A stretch of DNA of 64,000 nucleotides from JBFXCS01 sp050181915 (lineage in GTDB: Bacteria > Actinomycetota > Thermoleophilia > Miltoncostaeales > Miltoncostaeaceae), in contig JBFXCS010000002.1 of the NCBI GenBank assembly GCA_050181915.1, positions 682,001-746,000 of the forward strand, read 5' to 3'. How positions within the stretch are numbered: the stretch's first letter is position 1; the number at the start of each line of letters is the position of its first letter. Below the pieces are notes generated by a model, which was not told the DNA's origin, did no database searches, and saw only the letters and a list, made by a program, of their open reading frames with translations. Of this stretch, positions 41,833-49,903 are shown piece by piece. Both the position numbers and the translations under genes were made by a program.

Positions 41833-42645
41833 ATGTACGCCCACCCGACGCACAGCGCCCAGAGCAGCGGCGCGGCGCTCCGCTCGGCCGCCGGGGCCGT
41901 GCGGAGCCGGCTGCGCGGATGGCGCGGGGAGGCCCTGGTCTTCGCGCTCGCCGTGCTGGCCTACCAGGGCGGGCGGGTGTTCACCCGCGGCGGCGCCGAC
42001 CTGGCCGTCGACAACGCGCACCGCGTGCTGGGGCTCGAGCGGGCCCTCGGGATCGACGTCGAGGCCGGCCTGCAGCGGCACCTCGTCGGCACGGTGTGGC
42101 TGGACGCCCTCGACTGGGTCTACCTGCTCGCCCAGCAGGTGATCCTGGCGGCGGGCCTGCTGGCGATCTACGCGCTCAGCCGCCGGGTGTACCGCGTGCT
42201 GCGGACGACCGTCCTGGTCACCTGGCTGCTCGCGCTGCCCGTCTACGCCCTGTTCCCCACCGCGCCGCCGCGCCTCGCCGCCCTCGGCCTGGTCGACACG
42301 GTCAGCGCCACCACCCCGGTCGACCTGTCCGGCGGCTCCACCACCATCTACAACCCGTACGCCGCCGTGCCCAGCCTGCACGCGGGGTTCGCCCTGGCGC
42401 TGGGCGTCGCGCTCGCCCTGAGCACGCGCTCGTGGATCGTCCGCGCCGTCGGCGTCGCCTGGGGCCCGCTCGTCATGCTCGCGACGCTGGCGACCGCGAA
42501 CCACTTCGTCGTCGATGTCGCCGCCGGCGTCGTGCTCACCGGCATGGGGTTCGCGGTCGCCCTCGCCGCCCCGCGGATCCGCCCGGCCCTCCGTCGCGCC
42601 GCGGCCCGACGGCCGGTGCCCGCGGGGCGCCTCGCCCGGAGCTAA
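41833..42645 (+). CDS. PAP2-superfamily membrane phosphatase/transferase
   Basis: 270 aa with about six helices. The acid-phosphatase motifs are NPYAAVPSLHAGFAL (SxH) and ATANHFVVDVAAG (HxxxD); the first KxxxxxxRP-like motif is weak, as in the inositolphosphotransferase branch. It acts on lipid phosphates at the outer membrane face. The substrate is not known. It is probably repressed by the divergent MarR protein. Confidence 0.82.
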   Translation: MYAHPTHSAQSSGAALRSAAGAVRSRLRGWRGEALVFALAVLAYQGGRVFTRGGADLAVDNAHRVLGLERALGIDVEAGLQRHLVGTVWLDALDWVYLLAQQVILAAGLLAIYALSRRVYRVLRTTVLVTWLLALPVYALFPTAPPRLAALGLVDTVSATTPVDLSGGSTTIYNPYAAVPSLHAGFALALGVALALSTRSWIVRAVGVAWGPLVMLATLATANHFVVDVAAGVVLTGMGFAVALAAPRIRPALRRAAARRPVPAGRLARS

Positions 42646-42899
42646 CCCACCCTGCGCCGGACGGCGTCGCGGGCCTGGGAGGCGTACTCCTCGACGGCCC
42701 CCACCGCCTGCCGGATACCGCCCTCCCCGCCCTCCGCCGCGGGGGGCGGGTCGTCGCCCTCCTCTCGGCGGAGGCGGCGGCGGCCCGCCGCGAGCCTCGC
42801 GCCCACGACCGCGACCGCGCCGGCCGCGACCGCGAGCCACGCGCGCCGGCGCCGGCCGGCCGGCGGCTGCGGCGCCATCGATCCCTCGGTCCCGTTCAT
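42642..42899 (-). CDS. Small single-pass membrane protein, unknown
   Basis: 85 aa. A GAGGAGGAG ribosome site lies just before ATG 42899. There is one hydrophobic segment (about 20-38, AWLAVAAGAVAVVGARLAAG) between arginine-rich stretches and a C-terminal helix IRQAVGAVEEYASQARDAV. The 3' end overlaps the convergent PAP2 gene by 4 bases. No family is recognised. Confidence 0.6.
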   Translation of the reverse strand: MNGTEGSMAPQPPAGRRRRAWLAVAAGAVAVVGARLAAGRRRLRREEGDDPPPAAEGGEGGIRQAVGAVEEYASQARDAVRRRVG

Positions 42900-42968
42900 C
42901 GCTCCTCCTCGATAGCCTTGGCCGGGGCCCTACCCCCGCCCGGCGGCCGGCAAACCCGGCGGCGGTCG

Positions 42969-43346
42969 CTAACCGATGAGGATCTCCAGCCGGCGGCTGC
43001 CGTCCTCGCCGCTGCGCGCGCTCCAGCCGCTCGCCAGGCGGTCCACCACGCCGCCCGCGCCCGGCACGGGCGCGCTCTGCGCCACCCGCTCGGCGCCGCC
43101 GTCCTGGAAGGGGCCGATGTCGACCACGACCCGCCCCCCGGTCGATCCGATCCGCAGCTCCATGACGTCGGCGGCGAGCACCCCCCACGCCTCGCGCACG
43201 GCGACGGCCGCGAGCAGGCGCGCCTCGTCGAGCCGCTCCACCGGCAGGTCGGCGCGGGCGCCGACGGCCACCACGAGGCGCTCCACCGCCGGCGCGCCGT
43301 AGGGGGTGCGGCGGATCCTCAGGGTGATGGCCGCGTCAGGCGACAC
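42969..43346 (-). CDS. Degenerate RsbW/HATPase-like protein
   Basis: 125 aa. The overall layout follows anti-sigma kinases: ERLVVAVGARADLPVERLDE and LLAAVAVREAWGVL correspond to the helices around the N-box, then strands and GGVVDRLASGWSARSG near the C-terminus. The N-box Asn and the GxGLG ATP lid are missing, so kinase activity is unlikely. It overlaps the true RsbW-like gene by 11 bases. It may bind partners without phosphorylating. Confidence 0.6.
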   Translation of the reverse strand: MSPDAAITLRIRRTPYGAPAVERLVVAVGARADLPVERLDEARLLAAVAVREAWGVLAADVMELRIGSTGGRVVVDIGPFQDGGAERVAQSAPVPGAGGVVDRLASGWSARSGEDGSRRLEILIG

Positions 43347-43776
43347 CGTGGGTCGCCCTCTCGTTGAACAGCAGGCGCACCTCCGTCGCGACGCCCGCCT
43401 CGGTGGAGGCGAACACGACCTCGTCTCCGAGCGTGAGCATGAGCGGCAGGCCGAGCCCCAGCCCCGCCGAGGCCGAGGTCATGCGCGAGTCGATGCCCTG
43501 CCCGAAGTCGCGCACGGCGACCCTCAGCCACCCGGGCGCGGCCCACGCGCGCACCTCGTAGTCGCCGTCGCCCTCCGGATAGGCGTGCAGGACCACGTTC
43601 GTGCACGCCTCGGTGACGGCGATCGCGACGTCCGAGCGCCGCTCCTCGCTCCATCCGAGCACGTCGAGGATGCCGCGGATCATCTGCCGCACCAGCGCGA
43701 CGCCGTCGGGCGTCGCCGAGATGACCATCTCGATGTCCGGCGGCTGGTCACTCATCTGAGCGGCACCCGGACACAC
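43336..43776 (-). CDS. RsbW-like anti-sigma factor/serine kinase
   Basis: 146 aa from GTG 43776, which overlaps the sigma stop as TAGTG; ATG 43755 is the alternative start. HATPase_c_2 fold: N-box VTEACTNVVLHAY, then RVAVRDFGQGI and the lid SAGLGLGLPLMLTLGDEVVF. Such proteins bind a SigB/F sigma factor and phosphorylate a STAS antagonist. The sigma gene upstream and the STAS gene at 44535 make a classical partner switch. Confidence 0.87.
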   Translation of the reverse strand: MCPGAAQMSDQPPDIEMVISATPDGVALVRQMIRGILDVLGWSEERRSDVAIAVTEACTNVVLHAYPEGDGDYEVRAWAAPGWLRVAVRDFGQGIDSRMTSASAGLGLGLPLMLTLGDEVVFASTEAGVATEVRLLFNERATHGVA

Positions 43777-44477
43777 TACGGCGAGCCCCCCTCCTCCGCG
43801 GCCTCGCGGAGCACGTCGAGGGCGCGCCGCAGCAGGCGCGAGACGTGCATCTGGGAGATGCCGAGGCGGGCGGCGATCTCGCTCTGCGTCAGGTCCTCCG
43901 TGAAGCGCAGGTGGACGATGGCGCGCTCGCGCGCCGGCAGCCGGGCGAGCCCGTCGGCCAGGTCCGCCCGCGTCTCCGCCAGGCCGAAGCCGGCGTCGTC
44001 GGCGCCGACCTGCGCGGCCGGGTCGTCCTCGGCGTCCGGGCCGGGGCCCGCGATCGGCATCGCGCTGCGCGCCGACTCGGCGGCGAGCGCGTCGAGCACC
44101 TCCTCCTCCGACAGGTCGGCCGCCGCCGCGATCTCGCGCACCGACGGGCTGCGCCCCCGGGCGGCGGTGAGCTCGTCGATCACCCGGGCCACGCGGGTCC
44201 GGTTCTCCGTGATGCTGCGCGGCACGTGCACCGCCCAGGAGGTGTCGCGGAAATGGCGCCGGATCTCGCCCAGGATGGTCGGGGTCGCGAAGGCGACCAG
44301 CGACGGGCCGCGGCGCGCGTCGAAGCGGTCGATCGCCTTGATGAGCCCGATGGTGGCCACCTGGACGAGGTCCTCGAAGGACTCCCCGCGATGCGCGTAG
44401 CGGGACGCCAGCGCCCGGACCAGAGGCAGGTGCTCGACGATGAGTCTCTCGCGCTCGGCATCGTTCACCGGGCGCAT
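43776..44477 (-). CDS. SigB/SigF-type RNA polymerase sigma factor
   Basis: 233 aa with regions 2, 3 and 4: EHLPLVRALASRYAHRGES, FEDLVQVATIGLIKAIDRFD, VPRSITENRTRVARVIDEL, LPARERAIVHLRFTEDLTQS and EIAARLGISQMHVSRLLRRA. Start ATG 44477; starts at 44501 and 44468 are possible. It directs general stress genes and is held by the RsbW-like protein encoded next. It is divergent from the STAS antagonist. Confidence 0.9.
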   Translation of the reverse strand: MRPVNDAERERLIVEHLPLVRALASRYAHRGESFEDLVQVATIGLIKAIDRFDARRGPSLVAFATPTILGEIRRHFRDTSWAVHVPRSITENRTRVARVIDELTAARGRSPSVREIAAAADLSEEEVLDALAAESARSAMPIAGPGPDAEDDPAAQVGADDAGFGLAETRADLADGLARLPARERAIVHLRFTEDLTQSEIAARLGISQMHVSRLLRRALDVLREAAEEGGSP

Positions 44478-44521
44478 GCGACCGGACGATCGCGCGCGCA
44501 CGTCGGCGCGACCGTCCCTGT

Positions 44522-44527
44522 TAGGCT
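44522..44527 (+). promoter_or_regulatory. Leaderless-type -10 hexamer TAGGCT before the STAS gene
   Basis: TAGGCT ends 7 bases before GTG 44535, with no Shine-Dalgarno sequence. Confidence 0.45.
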
Positions 44528-44534
44528 CGCGGCC

Positions 44535-44861
44535 GTGTCCACCGAACCGCCCGGCTCGTTCACGGTCCGCGCGAGTGACGTCGACGGCGTGCTCGTGCTG
44601 GTCGCGCGGGGAGAGCTCGACGTGGACGGGGCGGCCCAGCTCACCGCGCTCGTTCCGGCCGACCTGTCGCGGCCCGTCGCCGTCGATCTGTCGGGGATCA
44701 CCTTCCTCGACTCGACGGGTCTCCGGTCGCTTCTCGAGGTGCAGAAGCGATGCGACGAGGCCGGCCGGCCCTGCAGCCTGGTGCGGCCGTCGGCGGCCGT
44801 CACGCGGGTGCTCGACCTGGTGGCCCTGGCAGGCGCCTTCACGATCACGGATTCCGTCTGA
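44535..44861 (+). CDS. STAS-domain anti-sigma factor antagonist
   Basis: 108 aa SpoIIAA/RsbV fold. VAVDLSGITFLDSTGLRSLL contains the conserved phosphorylatable serine (DSTG). Unphosphorylated protein would pull the RsbW-like kinase away from the sigma factor. It lies between the sigma operon and a PP2C phosphatase that could dephosphorylate it, completing the module. Confidence 0.9.
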   Translation: MSTEPPGSFTVRASDVDGVLVLVARGELDVDGAAQLTALVPADLSRPVAVDLSGITFLDSTGLRSLLEVQKRCDEAGRPCSLVRPSAAVTRVLDLVALAGAFTITDSV

Positions 44862-44948
44862 CGTTTCGCCGGCGCGCGCCCGCCGCGCGGCGCGCCTGTC
44901 CTGCGGGGGAGCCGCACACGCGGACGGGATGCCCGGTGACGGAGGAGG

Positions 44949-46511
44949 TCAAACACGCGGCGGGGCGGCCGCCTCGACGACGAGCACCGCGATGTCGTCG
45001 CGCAGCACCCCGCCGGACGCCCCGACGGCGACCTCCGCCAGCGCGGCGGGCATCTCCTCGACCGGGCTCCCGGCGAGCGACGCGATCGCCCGGTCGAGCC
45101 CGTCGTCGCCGAGCAGCCGCGTGCCGCGGCGGGCCTCGGTGATGCCGTCCGTGTAGAGCACCAGCCGGTCGCCGGGCGCGAGCCGCAGCTCGGCCTCCTC
45201 GAGCCGGATGTCCGGGAAGACGCCCACGAGCGTCCCCCGGGCCGTCGTCCACTCGATGCGGCCGTCCGCGCGCGCGATCACCGGCGGCGGATGGCCGGCC
45301 GACGCCAGCGTCACCGCGATCCCGTCCGCCGCCCGCTCGATGCGCGCGACGCACGCGGTGAGGAAGCGCGTGTTGCCCGCATCCTGCCGCGCGATCGCGG
45401 CGTTGAGGCGCTCGATCAGCCGTCCGGGCCCGGGGGCGTCCGGCGCGAGGGCCCGCAGGGTGTAGCGGGCCATCGCCGTGAGCGCGGCGGCCTCCGGGCC
45501 CTTGCCGCAGACGTCGCCGACGACCAGCGCCCAGGCGTCGTCGCCGTCGGCGCGGAACGCGTCGTAGAAGTCGCCCCCCGCCTCGACGCCCTCGCCGGCC
45601 GCGACGTAGGTGCAGGCGAGCGTCGCCCACGGCAGGTCCGGCAGCCGGGCGGGCAGCAGGGCGCGCTGCAGCGTGTCGGCGATCGACCGCTGCGCCCGGT
45701 AGAGCCGCGCGTTGTCGATCGCCAGCGCCGCGCGGACGGCCACCCGGCCGGCCAGCCGCAGGTCGGCCTGCCCGAGCAGGCGGTTCGAGTGGGCGCGGCT
45801 GGTGAAGAGGGCGAACACGCCGATCCGCCGGCCGCGGGCCACCAGGGGGACGACCACCGCCGACCGCGCCTCGATGCGGCGGTGCAGCGCGGCGTCGTGG
45901 AGGTCCTCCGACGCGTCCCCGACCAGCCGCGCCTCGCCGCCGCGGGCGACCAGCCCGATCGGCCCCTCGGGATGGGCGGGCGGCAACGAGCCGACCACGG
46001 TGGCCCGGCCGGCGTCGACCTGCGCGGCCGCCGCCCGCCGCAGCGCGCCGTCGTCGCCGATCAGCTCGACCACCGAGGCGTCGGCGACCTCGGGCAGGAG
46101 CGCCCGGACCGTCTCCTCGAGGCGCTCCTCCAGCGACAGCGGCGCGTCGAGGAGCAGGCCGATCCGGGCCAGCAGGCGGTCGTCCCGCTCGGAGCGCCTC
46201 CGGTCGTGGATGTCGACGCACGAGCCGGTGTACCCGTCGAGCTCGCCGTCCCGACCCCACCGCGGGGCGCCCTGGTCGAAGAGCCAGCGGTACTCGCCGT
46301 CGGCGCGGCGGAGCCGGTACTCCATCTCGAAGGCCGTGCGCCGCGCGATGCCGGACCGGATGGTGGACAGCACCTGCCGGCGGTCGTCGGGGTGCACCGC
46401 GTCGACCCAGCCGAGGCCGATCTCCTCGTCGAGGCGGCGCCCGGTGTAGCGCAGCCAGGCGGGGTTGACGTAGGTGCGCGCGCCGCCGGTGTCGGTCATC
46501 CAGATCGGCAC
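44949..46511 (-). CDS. PAS-GAF-PP2C (SpoIIE/RsbU-type) phosphatase
   Basis: 520 aa from GTG 46511. The PAS domain (1-115) has AWLRYTGRRLDEEIG and EYRWLFDQGAP. The GAF domain (about 125-275) follows, and then SpoIIE phosphatase (about 290-515) with metal motifs EAGGDFYDAF, LVVGDVCGKGPEAAALTAM and YTDGITEARR. It likely dephosphorylates the STAS antagonist on a sensed signal. The PAS reading frame continues upstream (RFRAVTESAP) without ATG, GTG or TTG, so the true start may be a CTG near 46556. Confidence 0.85.
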   Translation of the reverse strand: MPIWMTDTGGARTYVNPAWLRYTGRRLDEEIGLGWVDAVHPDDRRQVLSTIRSGIARRTAFEMEYRLRRADGEYRWLFDQGAPRWGRDGELDGYTGSCVDIHDRRRSERDDRLLARIGLLLDAPLSLEERLEETVRALLPEVADASVVELIGDDGALRRAAAAQVDAGRATVVGSLPPAHPEGPIGLVARGGEARLVGDASEDLHDAALHRRIEARSAVVVPLVARGRRIGVFALFTSRAHSNRLLGQADLRLAGRVAVRAALAIDNARLYRAQRSIADTLQRALLPARLPDLPWATLACTYVAAGEGVEAGGDFYDAFRADGDDAWALVVGDVCGKGPEAAALTAMARYTLRALAPDAPGPGRLIERLNAAIARQDAGNTRFLTACVARIERAADGIAVTLASAGHPPPVIARADGRIEWTTARGTLVGVFPDIRLEEAELRLAPGDRLVLYTDGITEARRGTRLLGDDGLDRAIASLAGSPVEEMPAALAEVAVGASGGVLRDDIAVLVVEAAAPPRV

Positions 46512-46782
46512 CGGCGCCGACTCGGTGACGGCGCGGAAGCGCTCCTCGCGCTCCCGCAGTCCCTGCTCGCCATGTGTCCCGTCGGGCTGCGTGAGCCACC
46601 GTCCCTGTGGCGATCGTCGCCGCCGGCCGTCCCGCTCCCGGTCCGATCGAGGCTAGCGGCTCCCCGCCGGCGGCCGCCAGTCGCGGGCGCCCGCGACGAC
46701 GCGCGCCGCGCGCCGATGTTTGCCGGTGCGCGCCGGCGGGGTACACCTCGCGCCTCTGCCGGCGAGAGAGCGAGGAGGATCG
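46512..46782. other. Divergent intergenic region
   Basis: 271 bases. The first 70 or so extend the PAS reading frame on the minus strand. TACACC at about 46742-46747 and AGGAGG at 46773-46778 serve the plus-strand gene at 46783. GC-rich inverted repeats lie near 46700-46740. No further gene is seen. Confidence 0.5.
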
Positions 46783-47118
46783 ATGCCACGAGGAAGCAGC
46801 CCCAAGCGGGAGCGGCAGTACGAGCACATCCGCGACGGCGCGCGGCGGCGCGGAGCGTCCGAGGAGCGCGCCGAGGAGATCGCCGCCCGGACGGTGAACA
46901 AGGAGCGGGCGCGGGCGGGGGAGGCCGCCACCGGCTCGCGCACCTCGACGGACGACATGTCGTCCGGTCGGCGCGGCGGGCTCCGATCGGGCACCCGGCG
47001 GCCCAGGGGCCGCACCCGCGACCAGCTCTACGCCGAGGCGCGCAGGCTCGGGGTGCCGGGGCGGTCCACGATGAACAAGGAGCAGCTGCGGCGCGCGGTG
47101 GACGGACGGCGATCGTGA
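46783..47118 (+). CDS. Small basic 'plasmid stabilization'-type protein with Rho-N-like tail
   Basis: 111 aa. RGSSPKRERQYEHIRDGARR, GASEERAEEIAARTVNKERA and the STDDMSSGRRGGLRSGTRRP linker form a family often named plasmid stabilization, without proven function. The C-terminal 35 residues (DQLYAEARRLGVPGRSTMNK) resemble a Rho N-terminal/SAP-like nucleic-acid binding helix pair. A strong AGGAGG precedes ATG 46783. It probably binds nucleic acid; it is chromosomal here. Confidence 0.75.
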   Translation: MPRGSSPKRERQYEHIRDGARRRGASEERAEEIAARTVNKERARAGEAATGSRTSTDDMSSGRRGGLRSGTRRPRGRTRDQLYAEARRLGVPGRSTMNKEQLRRAVDGRRS

Positions 47119-47131
47119 CCGCGCGACGGCC

Positions 47132-47614
47132 CTACGGCCCGGGGCGGGGGGGCAGCGAGGGCACCAGGCTCGCCTCGATGGCCTCCCGCAGCCGCCCGGC
47201 CATCTCGACCAGCTGAGTCCGCTCCTCGGGGGTGAAGGCGCCCCCGAGGAGCCGCTCCTGCAGCGCGTGCACCTGGGGCGCGCAGCGCTCGGCGTACTCG
47301 ACGCCCGCCTGCGTGATGCTCACGAGGCGGCGGCGGCGGTCGCTCTCGTGGGCGCTGCGCAGGACCAGGCGCGGGCTGCCGCCCTCGAGCTGATCGAGGA
47401 GCTTCGTGACGTGGTTCGAGCCGATGTCGAGCGCGCGGCCCAGATCGCGCGGCTCGAGCGCGTGCGGCCGGCTCCGGGCGAGGACGTCGAGCAGCCGGAA
47501 CTGGAAGAGCGTGAGGCCGGCCCGGCGGCGGGTGAGGCGGTCGAACAGCACGTGCAGCTCGGCGCCGAGCGCCGCGAGCTGCACGTAGTCGTCCTCGTCG
47601 TTGCCGTCCCGCAC
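47132..47614 (-). CDS. MarR-family transcriptional regulator
   Basis: 160 aa. FQFRLLDVLARSRPHALEPR, DLGRALDIGSNHVTKLLDQL and the wing HESDRRRRLVSITQAGVEYAE define the family. It is divergent from a zinc alcohol dehydrogenase, and the ACTC-N6-GAGT dyad in the 54-base gap could be its operator. No cysteine suggests redox sensing apart from one in CAPQVHAL. Confidence 0.88.
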   Translation of the reverse strand: MRDGNDEDDYVQLAALGAELHVLFDRLTRRRAGLTLFQFRLLDVLARSRPHALEPRDLGRALDIGSNHVTKLLDQLEGGSPRLVLRSAHESDRRRRLVSITQAGVEYAERCAPQVHALQERLLGGAFTPEERTQLVEMAGRLREAIEASLVPSLPPRPGP

Positions 47615-47642
47615 CGGCCGTCAGTGTACGATGCCGCTAATT

Positions 47643-47656
47643 ACTCACCAGAGAGT
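47643..47656. promoter_or_regulatory. ACTC-ACCAGA-GAGT dyad, possible MarR operator
   Basis: Short inverted arms lie 13 bases before ATG 47669, between divergent MarR and dehydrogenase genes. It sits just upstream of the GAGGAG ribosome site. The arms are only 4 bp, so support is modest. Confidence 0.35.
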
Positions 47657-47668
47657 GAAAGAGGAGTG

Positions 47669-48751
47669 ATGAAGGCGACACGCTACAACGGCCCCCGCGA
47701 CGTCCGCGTCGAGACCGTGCCCGATCCCTCTCTGCTGAAGGACACGGACGCGATCGTCCGGGTGACCTTGGCCGGCATCTGCGGTTCCGACCTGCACTTC
47801 TTCAACAACGGCGCCGACCTCGGGCTGCAGCCCGGCACGCGGCTGGGCCACGAGTTCGTCGGGGTGGTGGAGGAGGTGGGCGCCGACGTCCGCACCCTCG
47901 CGCCGGGCGACCGGGTGGTCGCCCCGTTCGTGTTCTCCGACGGCGACTGCTTCTTCTGCCGGCGCGGCCTGCACAGCTCGTGCGAGCACGGCGGGATCTT
48001 CGGCAGCCCCTTCTGGGGGCCCCACGCCGGCGGCGAGGTCGAGGGCGCCCAGTCGGAGCTCGTGCGCGTGCCGCATGCCGACGGCACCCTGGTGGCGATC
48101 CCCGAGCCGCTCGCCACCCGCGAGAACGACGCCAAGGTGCTGCCGCTGGGCGACGTGTTCGCCACCGGCTACCACGGCGCCGTGAACGCCGGCATCCGGC
48201 CCGGCGACACCGTCGTCGTGCTGGGCGACGGGGCCGTGGGCCAGTGCGCGGTGCAGGCCGCCACGCTGTTCGGCGCGGGCTCGATCGTGGCCGTCGGCCA
48301 TCACGACGACCGGCTCGCGATCGCCGCGGCGAACGGCGCCACCCACACGGTCAACGCGAAGGCGGCGGACGCCGAGAGCGCGGTGAAGGACCTGACCGAC
48401 GGGCGCGGCGCCGACGCGGTGATCGAGACGATCTCCAGCAACGACTCGCTCGCCCGGGCGCTCGCCAGCGTGCGCGACGGCGGCTCGGTGGCGGTGCTCG
48501 GCATGAGCCACTTCTTCGAGCCGGTCGACCAGCCGTACTCGCCGGCGTTCATGCGCAACGTGCACATCCACCCCGGCGTGTGCCCGTCGCGGGCGTACAT
48601 CCCTCAGCTGCTGAACGTGCTGGCGCAGGGGCGCATCGACCCGGGCGTGGTGATGACGCACGAGCTGCCCCTCGACGACGCCGCCCGCGGCTACGCCGTG
48701 ATGGACGATCGCGAGGAGGGGTCGATCAAGGTGGGCCTGGCGCCCGCCTGA
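47669..48751 (+). CDS. Zinc-dependent medium-chain dehydrogenase
   Basis: 360 aa. Catalytic zinc ligands are in GICGSDLHFF and GHEFVGVVEEVG. The Rossmann motif is VVLGDGAVGQCAVQAATLFG. The structural-zinc loop has DCFFCRRGLHSSC, with three of the usual four cysteines; the first is replaced. It oxidises an alcohol or reduces an aldehyde with NAD(P). GAGGAG precedes the ATG. It is likely controlled by the divergent MarR regulator. Confidence 0.87.
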   Translation: MKATRYNGPRDVRVETVPDPSLLKDTDAIVRVTLAGICGSDLHFFNNGADLGLQPGTRLGHEFVGVVEEVGADVRTLAPGDRVVAPFVFSDGDCFFCRRGLHSSCEHGGIFGSPFWGPHAGGEVEGAQSELVRVPHADGTLVAIPEPLATRENDAKVLPLGDVFATGYHGAVNAGIRPGDTVVVLGDGAVGQCAVQAATLFGAGSIVAVGHHDDRLAIAAANGATHTVNAKAADAESAVKDLTDGRGADAVIETISSNDSLARALASVRDGGSVAVLGMSHFFEPVDQPYSPAFMRNVHIHPGVCPSRAYIPQLLNVLAQGRIDPGVVMTHELPLDDAARGYAVMDDREEGSIKVGLAPA

Positions 48752-48797
48752 CCGTTACGCGCGGGAGAACCCGGCCCGCGCCGCGGGCCGGGTCGCG

Positions 48798-48803
48798 TAC
48801 CAT
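48798..48803 (+). promoter_or_regulatory. Leaderless-type -10 hexamer TACCAT
   Basis: TACCAT ends 6 bases before ATG 48810. No ribosome site is visible. Confidence 0.5.
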
Positions 48804-48809
48804 CGCCGC

Positions 48810-49898
48810 ATGGACGAACCGCGCACCCTCGTCGTGATGCAGGGGGATGAGACCGGCCAGGAGCTGCTGGAGGAGGCGCTCCGCGTGATCGACCCGGCGG
48901 TGACCGGGCTGCCGATCGCGATCGAGCCGTACGACCTCTCGCTCGAGAACCGCCGCGCCACCGGGAACCGGGTGGTCTTCGAGGCGGCCGAGGCCATCGT
49001 GCGCCACGGCTTCGGCCTGAAGGCCGCGACCATCACCCCGGAGGCGGCCGGCGACGTGGGCAGCCCGAACGCCCTGCTGCGCGAGGCGATCGGCGGCCGG
49101 GTCATCATCCGCACCGGCCGGCGGCTCTCCGGCGTGCGCCCGATCGGCGGCTTCCACGCGCCCATCTCGATCGTGAGGATGGCGATCGACGACGCCTACG
49201 GCGCCCACGAGTACCGCGAGGGCGAGGGCGACGACGAGGTCGCCTGGCGGGTGGAGCACATCTCGCGGCGCACCTGCCGGGCGGTGGCGGAGTTCGCCTT
49301 CGCGCAGGCGCGGCGGATGCGCGCCCACGTGCTGGGAGGCCCCAAGTGGACCGTGTCGCCGGTGTACGAGGGGTTGCTCAAGGAGGAGCTCGACGCCGCC
49401 GCGGCGCGCAACCCGGACGTGCGCTACCAGCCCATGCTGATCGACGCCACCCTGGCCGCCCTGGTGAGCCACACCGGGGACGCGCTCGTCGTGCCCGCGC
49501 TGAACCGCGACGGCGACCTGCTCTCGGACATGGTGCTGCAGCTCTTCGGCTCGATCGCCGGCGCCGAGTCGATGCTGCTTGCCTTCGACGAGGATTTCCA
49601 GGCCTCGGCGGTGATGGCCGAGGCGCCCCACGGCACCGCCCCCACCCTGCAGGGCAAGAACGTGGCGAACCCCCTCGCCATGATCCTGGCGGCGGCCTCG
49701 GTGCTGGCCTACATGCGCGACGAGACGGCGAGCACCGTGTCGCGGGCGATCTACGAGGCGGCGCTCGAGGCGGTGGCCGACGACCTGCGCACCGCCGACA
49801 TGGGCGGCGAGGTCGGCACCACCGAGTTCACCGACGAGGTGATCCGCCGGGTGCAGCGCAAGCTCGATGTGTGGGCCGCGCTGGGAGAGCGCATCTAA
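48810..49898 (+). CDS. Isocitrate/isopropylmalate dehydrogenase family protein
   Basis: 362 aa beta-decarboxylating dehydrogenase. VMQGDETGQELLEEAL at the N-terminus, VIIRTGRRLSGVRPIGGFHA in the substrate loop, and the metal/substrate segment ALNRDGDLLSDMVLQLFGSI. The cofactor loop is EAPHGTAPTLQGKNVANPLA. It decarboxylates a 2-hydroxy dicarboxylate; isocitrate is the best guess, but residues deciding it were not tested. It starts immediately after a leaderless-type promoter. Confidence 0.88.
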   Translation: MDEPRTLVVMQGDETGQELLEEALRVIDPAVTGLPIAIEPYDLSLENRRATGNRVVFEAAEAIVRHGFGLKAATITPEAAGDVGSPNALLREAIGGRVIIRTGRRLSGVRPIGGFHAPISIVRMAIDDAYGAHEYREGEGDDEVAWRVEHISRRTCRAVAEFAFAQARRMRAHVLGGPKWTVSPVYEGLLKEELDAAAARNPDVRYQPMLIDATLAALVSHTGDALVVPALNRDGDLLSDMVLQLFGSIAGAESMLLAFDEDFQASAVMAEAPHGTAPTLQGKNVANPLAMILAAASVLAYMRDETASTVSRAIYEAALEAVADDLRTADMGGEVGTTEFTDEVIRRVQRKLDVWAALGERI

Positions 49899-49903
49899 GG
49901 CCT

